Assembly: GCA_003278525.1 (NCBI GenBank)
Contig: QCEQ01000009.1
Span: 1 to 49,315 of the forward strand
DNA: 49,315 nucleotides
From: Prochlorococcus sp. AG-355-P16
GTDB taxonomy: Bacteria > Cyanobacteriota > Cyanobacteriia > PCC-6307 > Cyanobiaceae
Reading direction: 5' to 3'
Below, one piece after another: positions 29,684-37,328 of the stretch. The notes below the pieces were generated by a model. The model worked only from the letters and a program-made list of their open reading frames with translations, was not told where the DNA came from and did not search any database. Each line of letters opens with the position of its first letter. The stretch's first letter is position 1. The translations under genes were made by a program, and so were the position numbers.

Positions 29684-29782
29684 ATGGAAGCTTTTGCTTA
29701 CGTTCTTATTCTAACTCTCGCAGTTGTTACCTTATTCTTTGCTGTCGCCTTTAGAGACCCACCTAAATTTGATAGAAAATGA
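29684..29782 (+). CDS. psbT: Photosystem II subunit PsbT
   Basis: 32-aa one-helix subunit at the PSII dimer interface near the D1/CP47 side. The sequence [20 protein letters not shown] with the [10 protein letters not shown] tail is typical PsbT. It lies 22 bases after psbB and is followed by a strong terminator, so psbB-psbT is a closed transcription unit. Confidence 0.95.
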   Translation: MEAFAYVLILTLAVVTLFFAVAFRDPPKFDRK

Positions 29783-29788
29783 ATTAGT

Positions 29789-29816
29789 AAAAAACCTCTT
29801 CTTAAAGAGGTTTTTT
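29789..29816 (+). terminator. Rho-independent terminator of psbB-psbT
   Basis: Perfect 12-bp stem AAAAAACCTCTT / AAGAGGTTTTTT with loop CTTA, the T-run being the 3' arm. It begins 6 bases after the psbT stop. Confidence 0.88.
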
Positions 29817-29876
29817 ACTTTTCATAATTAAAATATTACTCTACTATTAGAGTTGAAGTGCAGCTTATTTCACCAC

Positions 29877-30356
29877 ATGCAGTGTCCAACCTGTCAAAAC
29901 ACCGATAGCAGAGTTTTGGAATCAAGATCTGCTGACAGTGGTAAAAGTGTTCGAAGAAGAAGAGAGTGCTTAAATTGCAGCTTTAGATTTACAACTTATG
30001 AAAGAGTCGAATCAATGCCAGTTTCAGTTATAAAGAAAGATGGCAGCAGAGAATTATTTGATAAACAAAAATTATTTACTGGTATATCCAGAGCTTGTGA
30101 AAAGACTAACTTCGGTAGTGAAGCAATTATTAATTTCGTTGATGGAATTGAATCGCAAATCGTTCAAGACTCAAATAAAGATATTAAATCGTCACAAATC
30201 GGAGAATTAATACTCAAAAATCTTAGAAAAGCAAACGAGGTTGCCTATATAAGATATGCCTCAGTTTACAGAAAATTTAATGGGGTAAAAGATTTTATTT
30301 CCACTCTTGAATCTCTAAAAGGAACTTCAAAAAATCAATTAGCTTCAATTTCATAA
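29877..30356 (+). CDS. nrdR: Transcriptional repressor NrdR
   Basis: 159-aa zinc-ribbon/ATP-cone repressor of ribonucleotide reductase genes. Seen: [17 protein letters not shown] with Cys3/Cys6, [20 protein letters not shown] with Cys31/Cys34, and an ATP-cone domain ([20 protein letters not shown] onward to [10 protein letters not shown]). Length equals the family's usual size. An in-frame start eight codons upstream (29853) would add residues outside the conserved fold, so ATG 29877 is chosen. The nrd genes themselves are not in this window. Confidence 0.96.
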   Translation: MQCPTCQNTDSRVLESRSADSGKSVRRRRECLNCSFRFTTYERVESMPVSVIKKDGSRELFDKQKLFTGISRACEKTNFGSEAIINFVDGIESQIVQDSNKDIKSSQIGELILKNLRKANEVAYIRYASVYRKFNGVKDFISTLESLKGTSKNQLASIS

Positions 30357-30436
30357 ATTCAGCATCTTAAAGTGTAGAATACATATCACTAATGTTTTAT
30401 TGTTATTAGTTTGCAGGCTAATAGCATTCCTTTCTA

Positions 30437-30451
30437 ACTACCTTAGGTAGT
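30437..30451 (+). promoter_or_regulatory. Stem-loop before the rpsA start
   Basis: ACTACC-TTA-GGTAGT hairpin ending 14 bases before the rpsA ATG. It occupies the place of a ribosome-binding site, and no strong Shine-Dalgarno is seen beside it. S1 autoregulates its own leader in enterobacteria; a similar role here is inference. Confidence 0.4.
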
Positions 30452-30465
30452 CTGCGATACAGCAA

Positions 30466-31557
30466 ATGAACGAAAATTCTTCCCAAACCATTAAAGAACT
30501 TTCTGAAGATCAAGAAATTAAAAATTCGTCTGACCTAGATAATGATTCAGCATCCAAAAATGAGGAGGATTTATCATTCGAGAAGAGCGATATACCTTCA
30601 GCAGATTCTTCCTCTAGCAGAACAAATACAGATTTTGACAACGCTGGATTTACACAAGAAGAATTTGCATCACTTCTGGGTAAGTATGACTATAACTTCA
30701 AACCTGGCGATCTAGTTAAAGGTACCGTTTTTGCGCTAGAACCCAAAGGAGCCATGATAGATATAGGAGCAAAGACAGCGGCCTTTATGCCTGTTCAAGA
30801 GGTTTCAATAAATAGGGTTGAAGGACTTCATGATGTTTTACAGCCTTCAGAAAGTCGAGAATTTTTCATAATGAGCGAAGAAAATGAAGATGGCCAATTA
30901 GCCCTCTCCATTAGAAGAATTGAATACCAAAGAGCATGGGAAAGGGTTAGACAACTCCAAAAAGAAGATGCAACTATATATTCTGAAGTTTTTGCAACAA
31001 ACAGAGGCGGAGCTCTTGTAAGGGTAGAAGGCTTGAGAGGTTTTATCCCAGGCTCTCATATAAGTGCTAAAAAAATTAAAGACGATTTAGAAGGTGAATA
31101 TTTGCCTTTAAAATTTCTTGAAGTTGATGAAGAGAGAAATAGATTAGTACTTAGTCATAGAAGAGCTTTGGTTGAGAAAAAAATGAACCGACTTGAGGTT
31201 GGTGAAGTTGTTATTGGTTCTGTAAAAGGTATTAAACCTTACGGAGCCTTTATTGATATTGGTGGAGTTAGTGGTCTATTGCACATTTCTGAGATTAGTC
31301 ATGAACATATTGAGACCCCTCATAATGTTTTAAATGTTAGTGACCAAATGAAAGTCATGATAATTGATCTTGATTCAGAAAGAGGAAGAATTTCATTATC
31401 TACTAAAGCACTTGAACCTGAACCTGGAGATATGTTAACTGATCCTCAAAAAGTTTTTAGTAAGGCTGAAGAAATGGCTGCGAAATACAAACAAATGTTA
31501 TTTGAACAAACTGACGATAACGAAGAGATCCTCACAGCTTCAGCTGAAAAAGTATAA
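30466..31557 (+). CDS. rpsA: 30S ribosomal protein S1
   Basis: 363-aa RNA-binding ribosomal protein. Seen: an acidic N-terminal extension (1-60), then three S1 domains at about 79-150 (GDLVKGTVFALEPKGAMIDI), 166-235 (ATIYSEVFATNRGGALVRVE) and 244-313 (VGEVVIGSVKGIKPYGAFID), and an acidic C-terminal tail. Three domains rather than six is the usual cyanobacterial and chloroplast form. The ATG is preceded by a small stem-loop. It is followed 135 bases later by metK, with no terminator seen between. Confidence 0.95.
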   Translation: MNENSSQTIKELSEDQEIKNSSDLDNDSASKNEEDLSFEKSDIPSADSSSSRTNTDFDNAGFTQEEFASLLGKYDYNFKPGDLVKGTVFALEPKGAMIDIGAKTAAFMPVQEVSINRVEGLHDVLQPSESREFFIMSEENEDGQLALSIRRIEYQRAWERVRQLQKEDATIYSEVFATNRGGALVRVEGLRGFIPGSHISAKKIKDDLEGEYLPLKFLEVDEERNRLVLSHRRALVEKKMNRLEVGEVVIGSVKGIKPYGAFIDIGGVSGLLHISEISHEHIETPHNVLNVSDQMKVMIIDLDSERGRISLSTKALEPEPGDMLTDPQKVFSKAEEMAAKYKQMLFEQTDDNEEILTASAEKV

Positions 31558-31692
31558 GTTCACTTATTTATTTTGTGAAAGATTATCCTAACTTAAGTCT
31601 CATCTTTCTTTTACAAGTATTTTTTAATTTACAATAATTGATTTGTAACGATAATTTAATTTAGGATAAAGTCTAATTTCAAAATTCTTTAA

Positions 31693-32934
31693 ATGAGTGA
31701 TTTCATTTTCACTTCTGAATCAGTGACTGAAGGTCATCCTGACAAAATATGTGATCAAATTAGTGACGCTGTGTTAGATGCTTTATTGACAGAAGATCCA
31801 GAAAGCAGAGTTGCATGCGAAACTGTCGTTAATACGGGTCTTTGCTTACTTACTGGAGAAATAACTTCAAAAGCAAAAGTCGATTACATCAAACTTGTTA
31901 GAAATGTAATTAAAGAAATTGGATATGAAGGCTATAGAGCAGGTGGTTTTGACGCAAACAGTTGTGCTATTTTAGTAGCACTTGACGAGCAATCACCAGA
32001 TATTTCACAAGGAGTTAACGATGCAGATGATGTAAACGATGATTTGGAAGATAATACTGGAGCTGGTGATCAAGGTATAATGTTTGGCTATGCATGCGAT
32101 GAAACACCTGAATTAATGCCCTTACCGATTAGCTTAGCTCATAGATTAGCCATTCAACTTGCCAAAGTAAGGCATGAAGAAGTTCTTAATTATCTACTTC
32201 CTGATGGTAAAACTCAAGTAAGCATTGATTATGAAAAAGGGTTACCGGTATCTATTAATACTATTTTAATTTCAACTCAACATAATCCTGAGATTGATGG
32301 AGTAACAAATGAAGAAGAAATTCGTCAAAGAATAAAAGAAGATTTATGGAAGCATGTTGTAATTCCTGCTACTGAAGATTTAGAAATCAAACCAAACATA
32401 ATCAAGACAAGATTTCTAGTAAACCCCACAGGAAAATTTGTAGTAGGCGGGCCTCAAGGAGATGCTGGGCTCACTGGCAGAAAAATTATTGTAGATACAT
32501 ATGGTGGATATGCAAGACACGGAGGAGGGGCATTTTCTGGCAAAGACCCCACAAAAGTAGATAGATCAGCCGCTTATGCTGCACGTTATGTAGCTAAAAG
32601 TATAGTTAAGGCAAAATTAGCAAAAAAAGCAGAAGTACAATTAAGTTATGCAATTGGAGTAGCAAAACCAATATCCATTCTCGTGGAAACTTTTGATACG
32701 GGCGTTCTTTCGCAAGTTAATTTGACTAAGCTAATTAAAGAGCACTTTGATTTAAGACCCGCAGCAATAATAAAAGAATTTAACTTAAGAAATCTACCCA
32801 AAAAAATGGGGGGTAAATTCTTTAGAAAGACTGCTTCCTATGGACATTTTGGCAGAAGAGATCTTGAGCTCCCTTGGGAAAATGTAGAAGAAAAAGCAGC
32901 CCAATTAGCCGAGGCTTCAAAAATCTTTTCATAA
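31693..32934 (+). CDS. metK: S-adenosylmethionine synthetase
   Basis: 413-aa enzyme that makes S-adenosylmethionine from ATP and methionine. Seen: [20 protein letters not shown] at the N-terminus, [15 protein letters not shown] (ATP-binding), and [20 protein letters not shown] (phosphate loop). Length and order match the bacterial family, with a short insert ([11 protein letters not shown]) before GAGDQG. The upstream spacer has no SAM riboswitch that I can recognise. The FGGY kinase starts 10 bases after its stop. Confidence 0.97.
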   Translation: MSDFIFTSESVTEGHPDKICDQISDAVLDALLTEDPESRVACETVVNTGLCLLTGEITSKAKVDYIKLVRNVIKEIGYEGYRAGGFDANSCAILVALDEQSPDISQGVNDADDVNDDLEDNTGAGDQGIMFGYACDETPELMPLPISLAHRLAIQLAKVRHEEVLNYLLPDGKTQVSIDYEKGLPVSINTILISTQHNPEIDGVTNEEEIRQRIKEDLWKHVVIPATEDLEIKPNIIKTRFLVNPTGKFVVGGPQGDAGLTGRKIIVDTYGGYARHGGGAFSGKDPTKVDRSAAYAARYVAKSIVKAKLAKKAEVQLSYAIGVAKPISILVETFDTGVLSQVNLTKLIKEHFDLRPAAIIKEFNLRNLPKKMGGKFFRKTASYGHFGRRDLELPWENVEEKAAQLAEASKIFS

Positions 32935-32944
32935 AATACTTTAT

Positions 32945-34174
32945 ATGCCTGATAATTTTTTTGGAGGGTTAGATTTTGGAACCAGTGGTGCAAGAATATC
33001 AATAATTAATCTTGATAAGAAATTAGTATATTCAAATTCAGTACCTTATTCATACAGTTTTAAAAATCCAAATTCTTGGATCAATTCTTGTGAAAATCTC
33101 TTAGTTAATTTACCTATTAGGATAAAAATTAATCTTGAGAAATTGGCTATCTCTGGCACCTCAGGAACTTTAACAGCATCTAATTTACATGGTGAGCCGA
33201 TAGGAGAAGCAATACCTTATGATCATGCATGTAATGAAAATAAGACCCTTCTTGAATCACTGACTTTTGGAGAAGATCATCTGAGAACTCCATACAGTAG
33301 TCTTGCAAAAGCTTTAAAACTAATAGATAAATATGGGACAAATATACTTTTACGACATCAATCTGATTGGATCACTGGTTGGTTTTTAAAAGATTGGACT
33401 CATGGAGAAGAAGGCAATAATCTAAAACTTGGTTGGGATCTAAAAAAAGAATCATGGCCCAATAGCTTTCTCAATACTTCATGGCAAAAATGCTTACCTC
33501 AAATAATAAAAAGTGGGAAAATTATTGGACAAGTGAATTTTGATTTAGCAGAGAGATTTAACTTGAATAAGAAATTAACATTAATCTCAGGCACCACTGA
33601 CTCTAATGCAAGTGTAATAGCTGCAGGTTTAGGTAAAGAAGATGGTATCACAGTTTTAGGAACAACTATTGTAGTTAAGAAAATTATTGATAAACCTATA
33701 AAAAAACAAGGAATTACAAACCATAGAGTAAACGGTGATTGGATATGTGGAGGAGCATCAAACGCAGGATGTGGTATCTTGTCTCAGTTCTTCTCTGATT
33801 TAGAAATAAAGGAGCTCAGTCGACAAATAAATCCATCGAAAAACACTTCTTTAAATCTTTTGCCTCTTAATAGTAAAGGAGAGAGATTTCCTATAAATGA
33901 TTCTTTTTTAAAGCCGATACTTGGTCCAAGGCCAGTTAGCGACTCACTTTATTTACATGCATTATTCGAGGGTCTAGCTAAGATCGAATTGAAAGGATGG
34001 GAAAAGCTAGGCGAACTAACAGGTTCACTCCCAAAAAAAATTATTACTATTGGTGGAGGTTCTAAAAACCCTCAGTGGAGAAAAATTAGAGAAAAAATTA
34101 TCAATATACCAATAGTTTCATGTAAAAAAACTACTTCATTTGGTACTGCCTTGTTAGCGATTAACTCAAAATAG
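32945..34174 (+). CDS. FGGY-family sugar kinase (D-ribulose kinase-like)
   Basis: 409-aa carbohydrate kinase. Seen: GLDFGTSGARISIINLD (phosphate-1 loop), ISGTSGTLTASN, the GTTDSNASVIAAGLG segment of the second domain, and GGGSKNPQWRKIREKI (adenosine motif). It is shorter than xylulokinase or ribulokinase and resembles the cyanobacterial/plant kinases reported to act on D-ribulose; the substrate is inferred. ATG start 10 bases after metK, so it is probably co-transcribed with it. Confidence 0.82.
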   Translation: MPDNFFGGLDFGTSGARISIINLDKKLVYSNSVPYSYSFKNPNSWINSCENLLVNLPIRIKINLEKLAISGTSGTLTASNLHGEPIGEAIPYDHACNENKTLLESLTFGEDHLRTPYSSLAKALKLIDKYGTNILLRHQSDWITGWFLKDWTHGEEGNNLKLGWDLKKESWPNSFLNTSWQKCLPQIIKSGKIIGQVNFDLAERFNLNKKLTLISGTTDSNASVIAAGLGKEDGITVLGTTIVVKKIIDKPIKKQGITNHRVNGDWICGGASNAGCGILSQFFSDLEIKELSRQINPSKNTSLNLLPLNSKGERFPINDSFLKPILGPRPVSDSLYLHALFEGLAKIELKGWEKLGELTGSLPKKIITIGGGSKNPQWRKIREKIINIPIVSCKKTTSFGTALLAINSK

Positions 34175-34264
34175 AAGTTTTTTGGATATTTGATGAAGAT
34201 ATAAAATTTTTAATTAAAAGGGTTTCACAAACTACACATCGTAATTTAGAGTAGATAGGTTAGA

Positions 34265-34337
34265 GCCGGGATAGCTCAGTTGGTAGAGCAGGCGACTGAA
34301 AATCGCCGTGTCCCCAGTTCAAATCTGGGTCCTGGCA
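34265..34337 (+). tRNA. tRNA-Phe(GAA)
   Basis: 73-nt cloverleaf: acceptor GCCGGGA / TCCTGGC, D-loop AGCTCAGTTGGTAGAGC, anticodon stem-loop GGCGACTGAAAATCGCC with anticodon GAA, and T-arm CCCAGTTCAAATCTGGG. No CCA is encoded. A terminator follows. Confidence 0.96.
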
Positions 34338-34342
34338 CCTTT

Positions 34343-34367
34343 AAAACCCCGTCATAGATGGGGTTTT
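34343..34367 (+). terminator. Terminator after tRNA-Phe
   Basis: AAAACCCCGTC-ATA-GATGGGGTTTT: an 11-bp stem (including one G-T pair) with a 3-base loop and a T-run in the 3' arm, 5 bases after the tRNA. Confidence 0.85.
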
Positions 34368-34420
34368 ATATTTTCTAAGCATTTAGAAACTTTATTTTTT
34401 ATTTTTTTAATTCGGAATTT

Positions 34421-34840
34421 TTAGTTTTCTACTCTGCAGACTTGACCAATCACACCCAGAATCAATTCATCTCCATTTGGATCTTGCCAATCAGCAAAAT
34501 CATTGAAATTGCTACTTACTGCATCAATTGAGACATCGACGTCTCTGAATGATTTTTCAAAACAATTTATATCCATGGTATAAAGAATATCCTTTGTAAT
34601 TTCACTTTTTGTTTTGGGGATAAATTTACTCAATACTCTTACTGAGCCGTCCTCATTCCTTTTTATACTTTGTCTATCCCATAACTGTTCACCATATTCA
34701 CTTTTAGGGACTCCAACCCAATCATGAGGCAAAGCATCTGTTTGTCTTATTGAAATACAAAAGAAAAAGATTATCGAAATGAATGAACAAACGATATTTC
34801 TAAAAAATATTGAATTAAATTTATCCTTAGAATCAACCAT
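34421..34840 (-). CDS. Secreted/anchored hypothetical protein
   Basis: 139 aa with an N-terminal hydrophobic segment (IVCSFISIIFFFCISI, ending near TDALPHDW), which fits a signal peptide or anchor. The mature part is about 100 residues, beta-rich, and has two Cys residues (INCFEKSF and GQVCRVEN) that could form a disulphide. I do not recognise a domain. It ends in the gap after the tRNA-Phe terminator and is divergent from the VTT-domain gene. Confidence 0.6.
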   Translation of the reverse strand: MVDSKDKFNSIFFRNIVCSFISIIFFFCISIRQTDALPHDWVGVPKSEYGEQLWDRQSIKRNEDGSVRVLSKFIPKTKSEITKDILYTMDINCFEKSFRDVDVSIDAVSSNFNDFADWQDPNGDELILGVIGQVCRVEN

Positions 34841-34987
34841 GACTAAAGCTGAAATGCAAAAATCTTTTATTGAAAGTAAATATAAGATTAAAAATTTGTA
34901 AAAATTTTTATTGATTAGTATTTCTATTATAGATAGAATCGAATATTAAATTAAGAATTTACTTCCAGTAAATTTATTAGAAAAATA

Positions 34988-35623
34988 ATGAATAAAATAC
35001 AGAAATTTCTTTCAGTAGTTTTTTTCATAGCAATATTTGTTGTATTAATTTATTTAATCCAAAATTATGGAATTGAACCTTTAAGGAACAAAATAGAGAG
35101 TATGGGGATTTGGGCTCCTTTTGGAATATTCATCCTTAGAGGAGTAAGTATTATTTTACCTGCCCTTCCAAGTTCTGCTTATTCTCTGCTAGCTGGTTCA
35201 TTACTAGGATTTCAAAAAGGTTACATGACTATAATCTTTTCTGATATCGTTTTTTGCCAAGCTGCTTTCTTTATTGCGAGAAATTATGGCCGGGTTCCTG
35301 TACGTAATTTAGTAGGCCAAAAAGCAATGCAAAAGATTGAAAGTTTTAATCAAAACCAGCTAGAAGAAAATTTCTTTCTTATGACAGGTCTCCTAATGAC
35401 TGGCCTTTTTGATTTTCTAAGCTACGCAATTGGTATTGGAGGAACTCGCTGGAAAATATTTACCCCTGCATTATTAATAAGTCTTCTAATCAGTGACTCA
35501 ATACTTGTCGCAGTAGGAGCTGGAGTTAGCCAGGGAGCAGGATTATTTTTAGGGATTGCTCTTTTGGGAATGTTTGCTTTAGCGACTATTTCAGGATTGG
35601 CAAAAAATAAAATGCCTAAATAA
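34988..35623 (+). CDS. TVP38/TMEM64-family membrane protein (VTT domain)
   Basis: 211-aa polytopic membrane protein of the DedA/TVP38 group, small transporters or lipid scramblase-like proteins. Seen: a first helix (VVFFIAIFVVLIYLIQ), then the VTT core: FILRGVSIILPALPSSAYSL, LAGSLLGFQKG, a re-entrant-loop region, and later helices with TGLLMTGLFDFLSYAIG. Roles in lipid distribution are known for relatives; substrate unknown here. ATG start. Confidence 0.8.
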   Translation: MNKIQKFLSVVFFIAIFVVLIYLIQNYGIEPLRNKIESMGIWAPFGIFILRGVSIILPALPSSAYSLLAGSLLGFQKGYMTIIFSDIVFCQAAFFIARNYGRVPVRNLVGQKAMQKIESFNQNQLEENFFLMTGLLMTGLFDFLSYAIGIGGTRWKIFTPALLISLLISDSILVAVGAGVSQGAGLFLGIALLGMFALATISGLAKNKMPK

Positions 35624-35644
35624 AAAACAGTTGATAATTTTGTA

Positions 35645-35743
35645 ATGAAAGAAGAAAGATATGACATTTTCGCAAACAATAACTTTATAAATATTGATTC
35701 ATGCAAGAATAGAGATCAATTAATTTTTAAAGTTATTAGATGA
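35645..35743 (+). CDS. 32-aa upstream frame coupled to the next small gene
   Basis: ATG frame encoding a charged peptide (MKEERYDIFANNNFINIDSC and on). Its TGA overlaps the ATG of the next frame (ATGA at 35740-35743), the first step of an overlapping chain that ends with cpcS. No domain. It may be a true microprotein or a leader frame; evidence is positional only. Confidence 0.3.
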   Translation: MKEERYDIFANNNFINIDSCKNRDQLIFKVIR

Positions 35744-35919
35744 CTCCATTTAGACCAACTTCATATAATCGCCCTGGAGAACAAATATCAACTACTCCTT
35801 CTGGATTAAAAGTAACTTCTGCAAAGAGATTAATGGTGGATTCAATGGTAAGAATGATACAAAAAGCAGAAAATCATTCCGTAGAAGATAAACTTGACGA
35901 AGAATCTAACAATAATTAA
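35740..35919 (+). CDS. 59-aa hypothetical protein upstream of the bilin lyase
   Basis: ATG frame for a polar protein with a Pro/Ser/Thr-rich start ([20 protein letters not shown]) and a basic helix ([19 protein letters not shown]) before an acidic end. It overlaps the 5' frame by 4 bases and the lyase gene by 26, so the three are probably translated from one mRNA. No family recognised. A link to phycoerythrin biology is suggested only by position. Confidence 0.5.
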   Translation: MTPFRPTSYNRPGEQISTTPSGLKVTSAKRLMVDSMVRMIQKAENHSVEDKLDEESNNN

Positions 35920-36445
35920 TCAATTTATTGATAAAAGTATAGGTGAGTGGAAATCTATCAGAAGTACGCACACTTTAGCTTTTCAGGAATTTGAAAACTC
36001 AACTAGTAAAATATATATAAAACATATCAACAAAAAAAATAAAAAAGTCATTGAAATTTTTAAAAATTATAAATTTTGTTTAAACCTAGAGAGCATAGCC
36101 ATTTCTATAAACTGGCAAGCTATTAGTGATTGGGACAACGATTATATCAGTGTGGGAGATGAAACTATTCTGATTTTTTTACCCAAAGATAAAAATTCAG
36201 GAATTGTTTTAAGAAATAAAGGTTATACAGAATCCTTTATTTCATCATCCAATTATTTTGTTGATGAACAAAATAATTTACATATTAAAACTATTTATAA
36301 ATCAACAGTTTCCGAAGAAAGAATTTCATTTTTATCAACTCATGTAAGATCCAGATTTTCTACAATTAGAAATACAGAAAATAACTCAGTTATACAGACG
36401 TCCCATACTTCAGAGATAAGGAATTTAGCTAATTTAAAAGATTAA
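35894..36445 (+). CDS. CpcS/CpeS-type phycobiliprotein lyase
   Basis: 183-aa chromophore lyase, a lipocalin-like protein that attaches a bilin to a Cys of a phycobiliprotein beta or alpha subunit (usually Cys82). Seen: [20 protein letters not shown], the family's start motif, [36 protein letters not shown], and [20 protein letters not shown]. The start is TTG at 35894 (overlapping the upstream frame); there is no ATG that keeps the conserved beginning. Its 3' end overlaps by 17 bases the 3' end of cpeB, whose single matching Cys is C77. The substrate is thus likely this CpeB. Confidence 0.86.
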   Translation: MTKNLTIINQFIDKSIGEWKSIRSTHTLAFQEFENSTSKIYIKHINKKNKKVIEIFKNYKFCLNLESIAISINWQAISDWDNDYISVGDETILIFLPKDKNSGIVLRNKGYTESFISSSNYFVDEQNNLHIKTIYKSTVSEERISFLSTHVRSRFSTIRNTENNSVIQTSHTSEIRNLANLKD

Positions 36446-36941
36446 TTACCCTTTCAAATTGAAACTCTGTTTCAGATATTAATTTAGGAAGAAAGCCTTT
36501 GTTTCCACGCATATTATTAATTGTTGAATTCAAATCAGAGATAGTTGCATCTCGCATTAATTCAAAAACCCTTCTTGCATTTCTTAAAGGTACCCCAAGA
36601 GCAAGATAAGTATTTTTAAGATCCTTCAAACAACTTTTTTCTAAAACTGATTCATCATTAGTAATTAAAAGATAAGCTACAATCCTTAGGATTATTTCTC
36701 CATCTCTTAAACAAACGGACATCTTGTTAGTCGTATTTAAAGATATTTTTGAATTAAGTGAATCTTGATTTTCGCAAATCATTGCTGTTACAGCGTCTGC
36801 TGCGATTGCATGTGAATTATTGGTTATGGAGCTTATTGCATCTAATCTTGAGTTTGCAGTATTAATAAATTCTTTTATATTGCTTAAATCATTTAATTTC
36901 TTATCGGCTGACAATAGTTGATTTTTCTTTGAAACTGACAT
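36429..36941 (-). CDS. cpeB: Phycoerythrin beta subunit, degenerate high-light form
   Basis: 170-aa phycobiliprotein beta chain. Seen: [52 protein letters not shown] and [20 protein letters not shown]. Aligning with normal CpeB, the Cys at position 82 is kept (C77), while the doubly linked Cys50 is replaced by His44; its partner Cys61 remains as C56, and the Cys near 159 is missing. Only one bilin site thus seems to remain, the pattern known from high-light Prochlorococcus. There is no cpeA in this window. Expression is probably controlled by the palindrome at its promoter (36958-36973). Confidence 0.92.
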   Translation of the reverse strand: MSVSKKNQLLSADKKLNDLSNIKEFINTANSRLDAISSITNNSHAIAADAVTAMICENQDSLNSKISLNTTNKMSVCLRDGEIILRIVAYLLITNDESVLEKSCLKDLKNTYLALGVPLRNARRVFELMRDATISDLNSTINNMRGNKGFLPKLISETEFQFERVINLLN

Positions 36942-36957
36942 TCCTGAAGTAAAAAAT

Positions 36958-36973
36958 TTAAGATCGATCTTAA
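36958..36973. promoter_or_regulatory. 16-bp perfect palindrome at the cpeB start point
   Basis: TTAAGATCGATCTTAA, perfectly symmetric, 17 to 32 bases before the cpeB ATG. The predicted -10 box (36976-36981) places the start of transcription inside it, so it could be an operator or, in the mRNA, a 5' hairpin. No such palindrome is seen elsewhere in the window. Confidence 0.5.
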
Positions 36974-36975
36974 GA

Positions 36976-37004
36976 ATAATACAAAGCTAGTAAAAACAAT
37001 ACAA
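36976..37004 (-). promoter_or_regulatory. Predicted cpeB promoter
   Basis: On the minus strand TTGTAT and TATTAT are separated by 17 bases. The -10 matches well; the -35 matches only in TTG. The spacing and position, 35 bases before the cpeB ATG, support it. Confidence 0.4.
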
Positions 37005-37118
37005 TTTCAAACTTAACGCAACGCTTCTTAATTAATAACTTCATTCCAAAGTGATAGTTAAAATAATTCAAATAAAAAATTTTTTCCGCTAATATAAAAT
37101 TACATTTTTAATAATGTT

Positions 37119-37325
37119 TTGGATCAACAGGATTTAAAATTATCAAAAAAACTAATTTCCTCTTATAAAAAAAGACTGGAAAAAGAAATTCTAGATAGAA
37201 GTATGAAATTAAAGATGCCTCAAAATAAATTTGAAGAAATAATTAATAACAACAATGAACTTATAAATTTAAAAAAAGCGTTAGAAGATCTAGAAACGGA
37301 ATCTGAATCTCATAGTAAAGTCTGA
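37119..37325 (+). CDS. Small helical protein before the helicase
   Basis: 68-aa charged protein from a TTG start, nearly all helical by pattern (LKLSKKLISSYKKRLEKEIL, later NNELINLKKALEDLETESES), with heptad-like spacing. It ends 3 bases before the TTG start of the UvrD-type helicase gene, so the two are probably co-translated. I do not recognise the family; the size and position are reminiscent of small accessory proteins of DNA enzymes, but that is inference. Confidence 0.5.
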   Translation: MDQQDLKLSKKLISSYKKRLEKEILDRSMKLKMPQNKFEEIINNNNELINLKKALEDLETESESHSKV

Positions 37326-37328
37326 TTT

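Noticed and set aside
31558..31692. SAM riboswitch before metK
   Set aside because: No conserved stem P1-P4 pattern, no terminator hairpin; just AT-rich spacer.
25560..34370. tRNA genes as integration sites for mobile elements
   Set aside because: No integrase, direct repeat or foreign gene composition is seen beside tRNA-Thr or tRNA-Phe.
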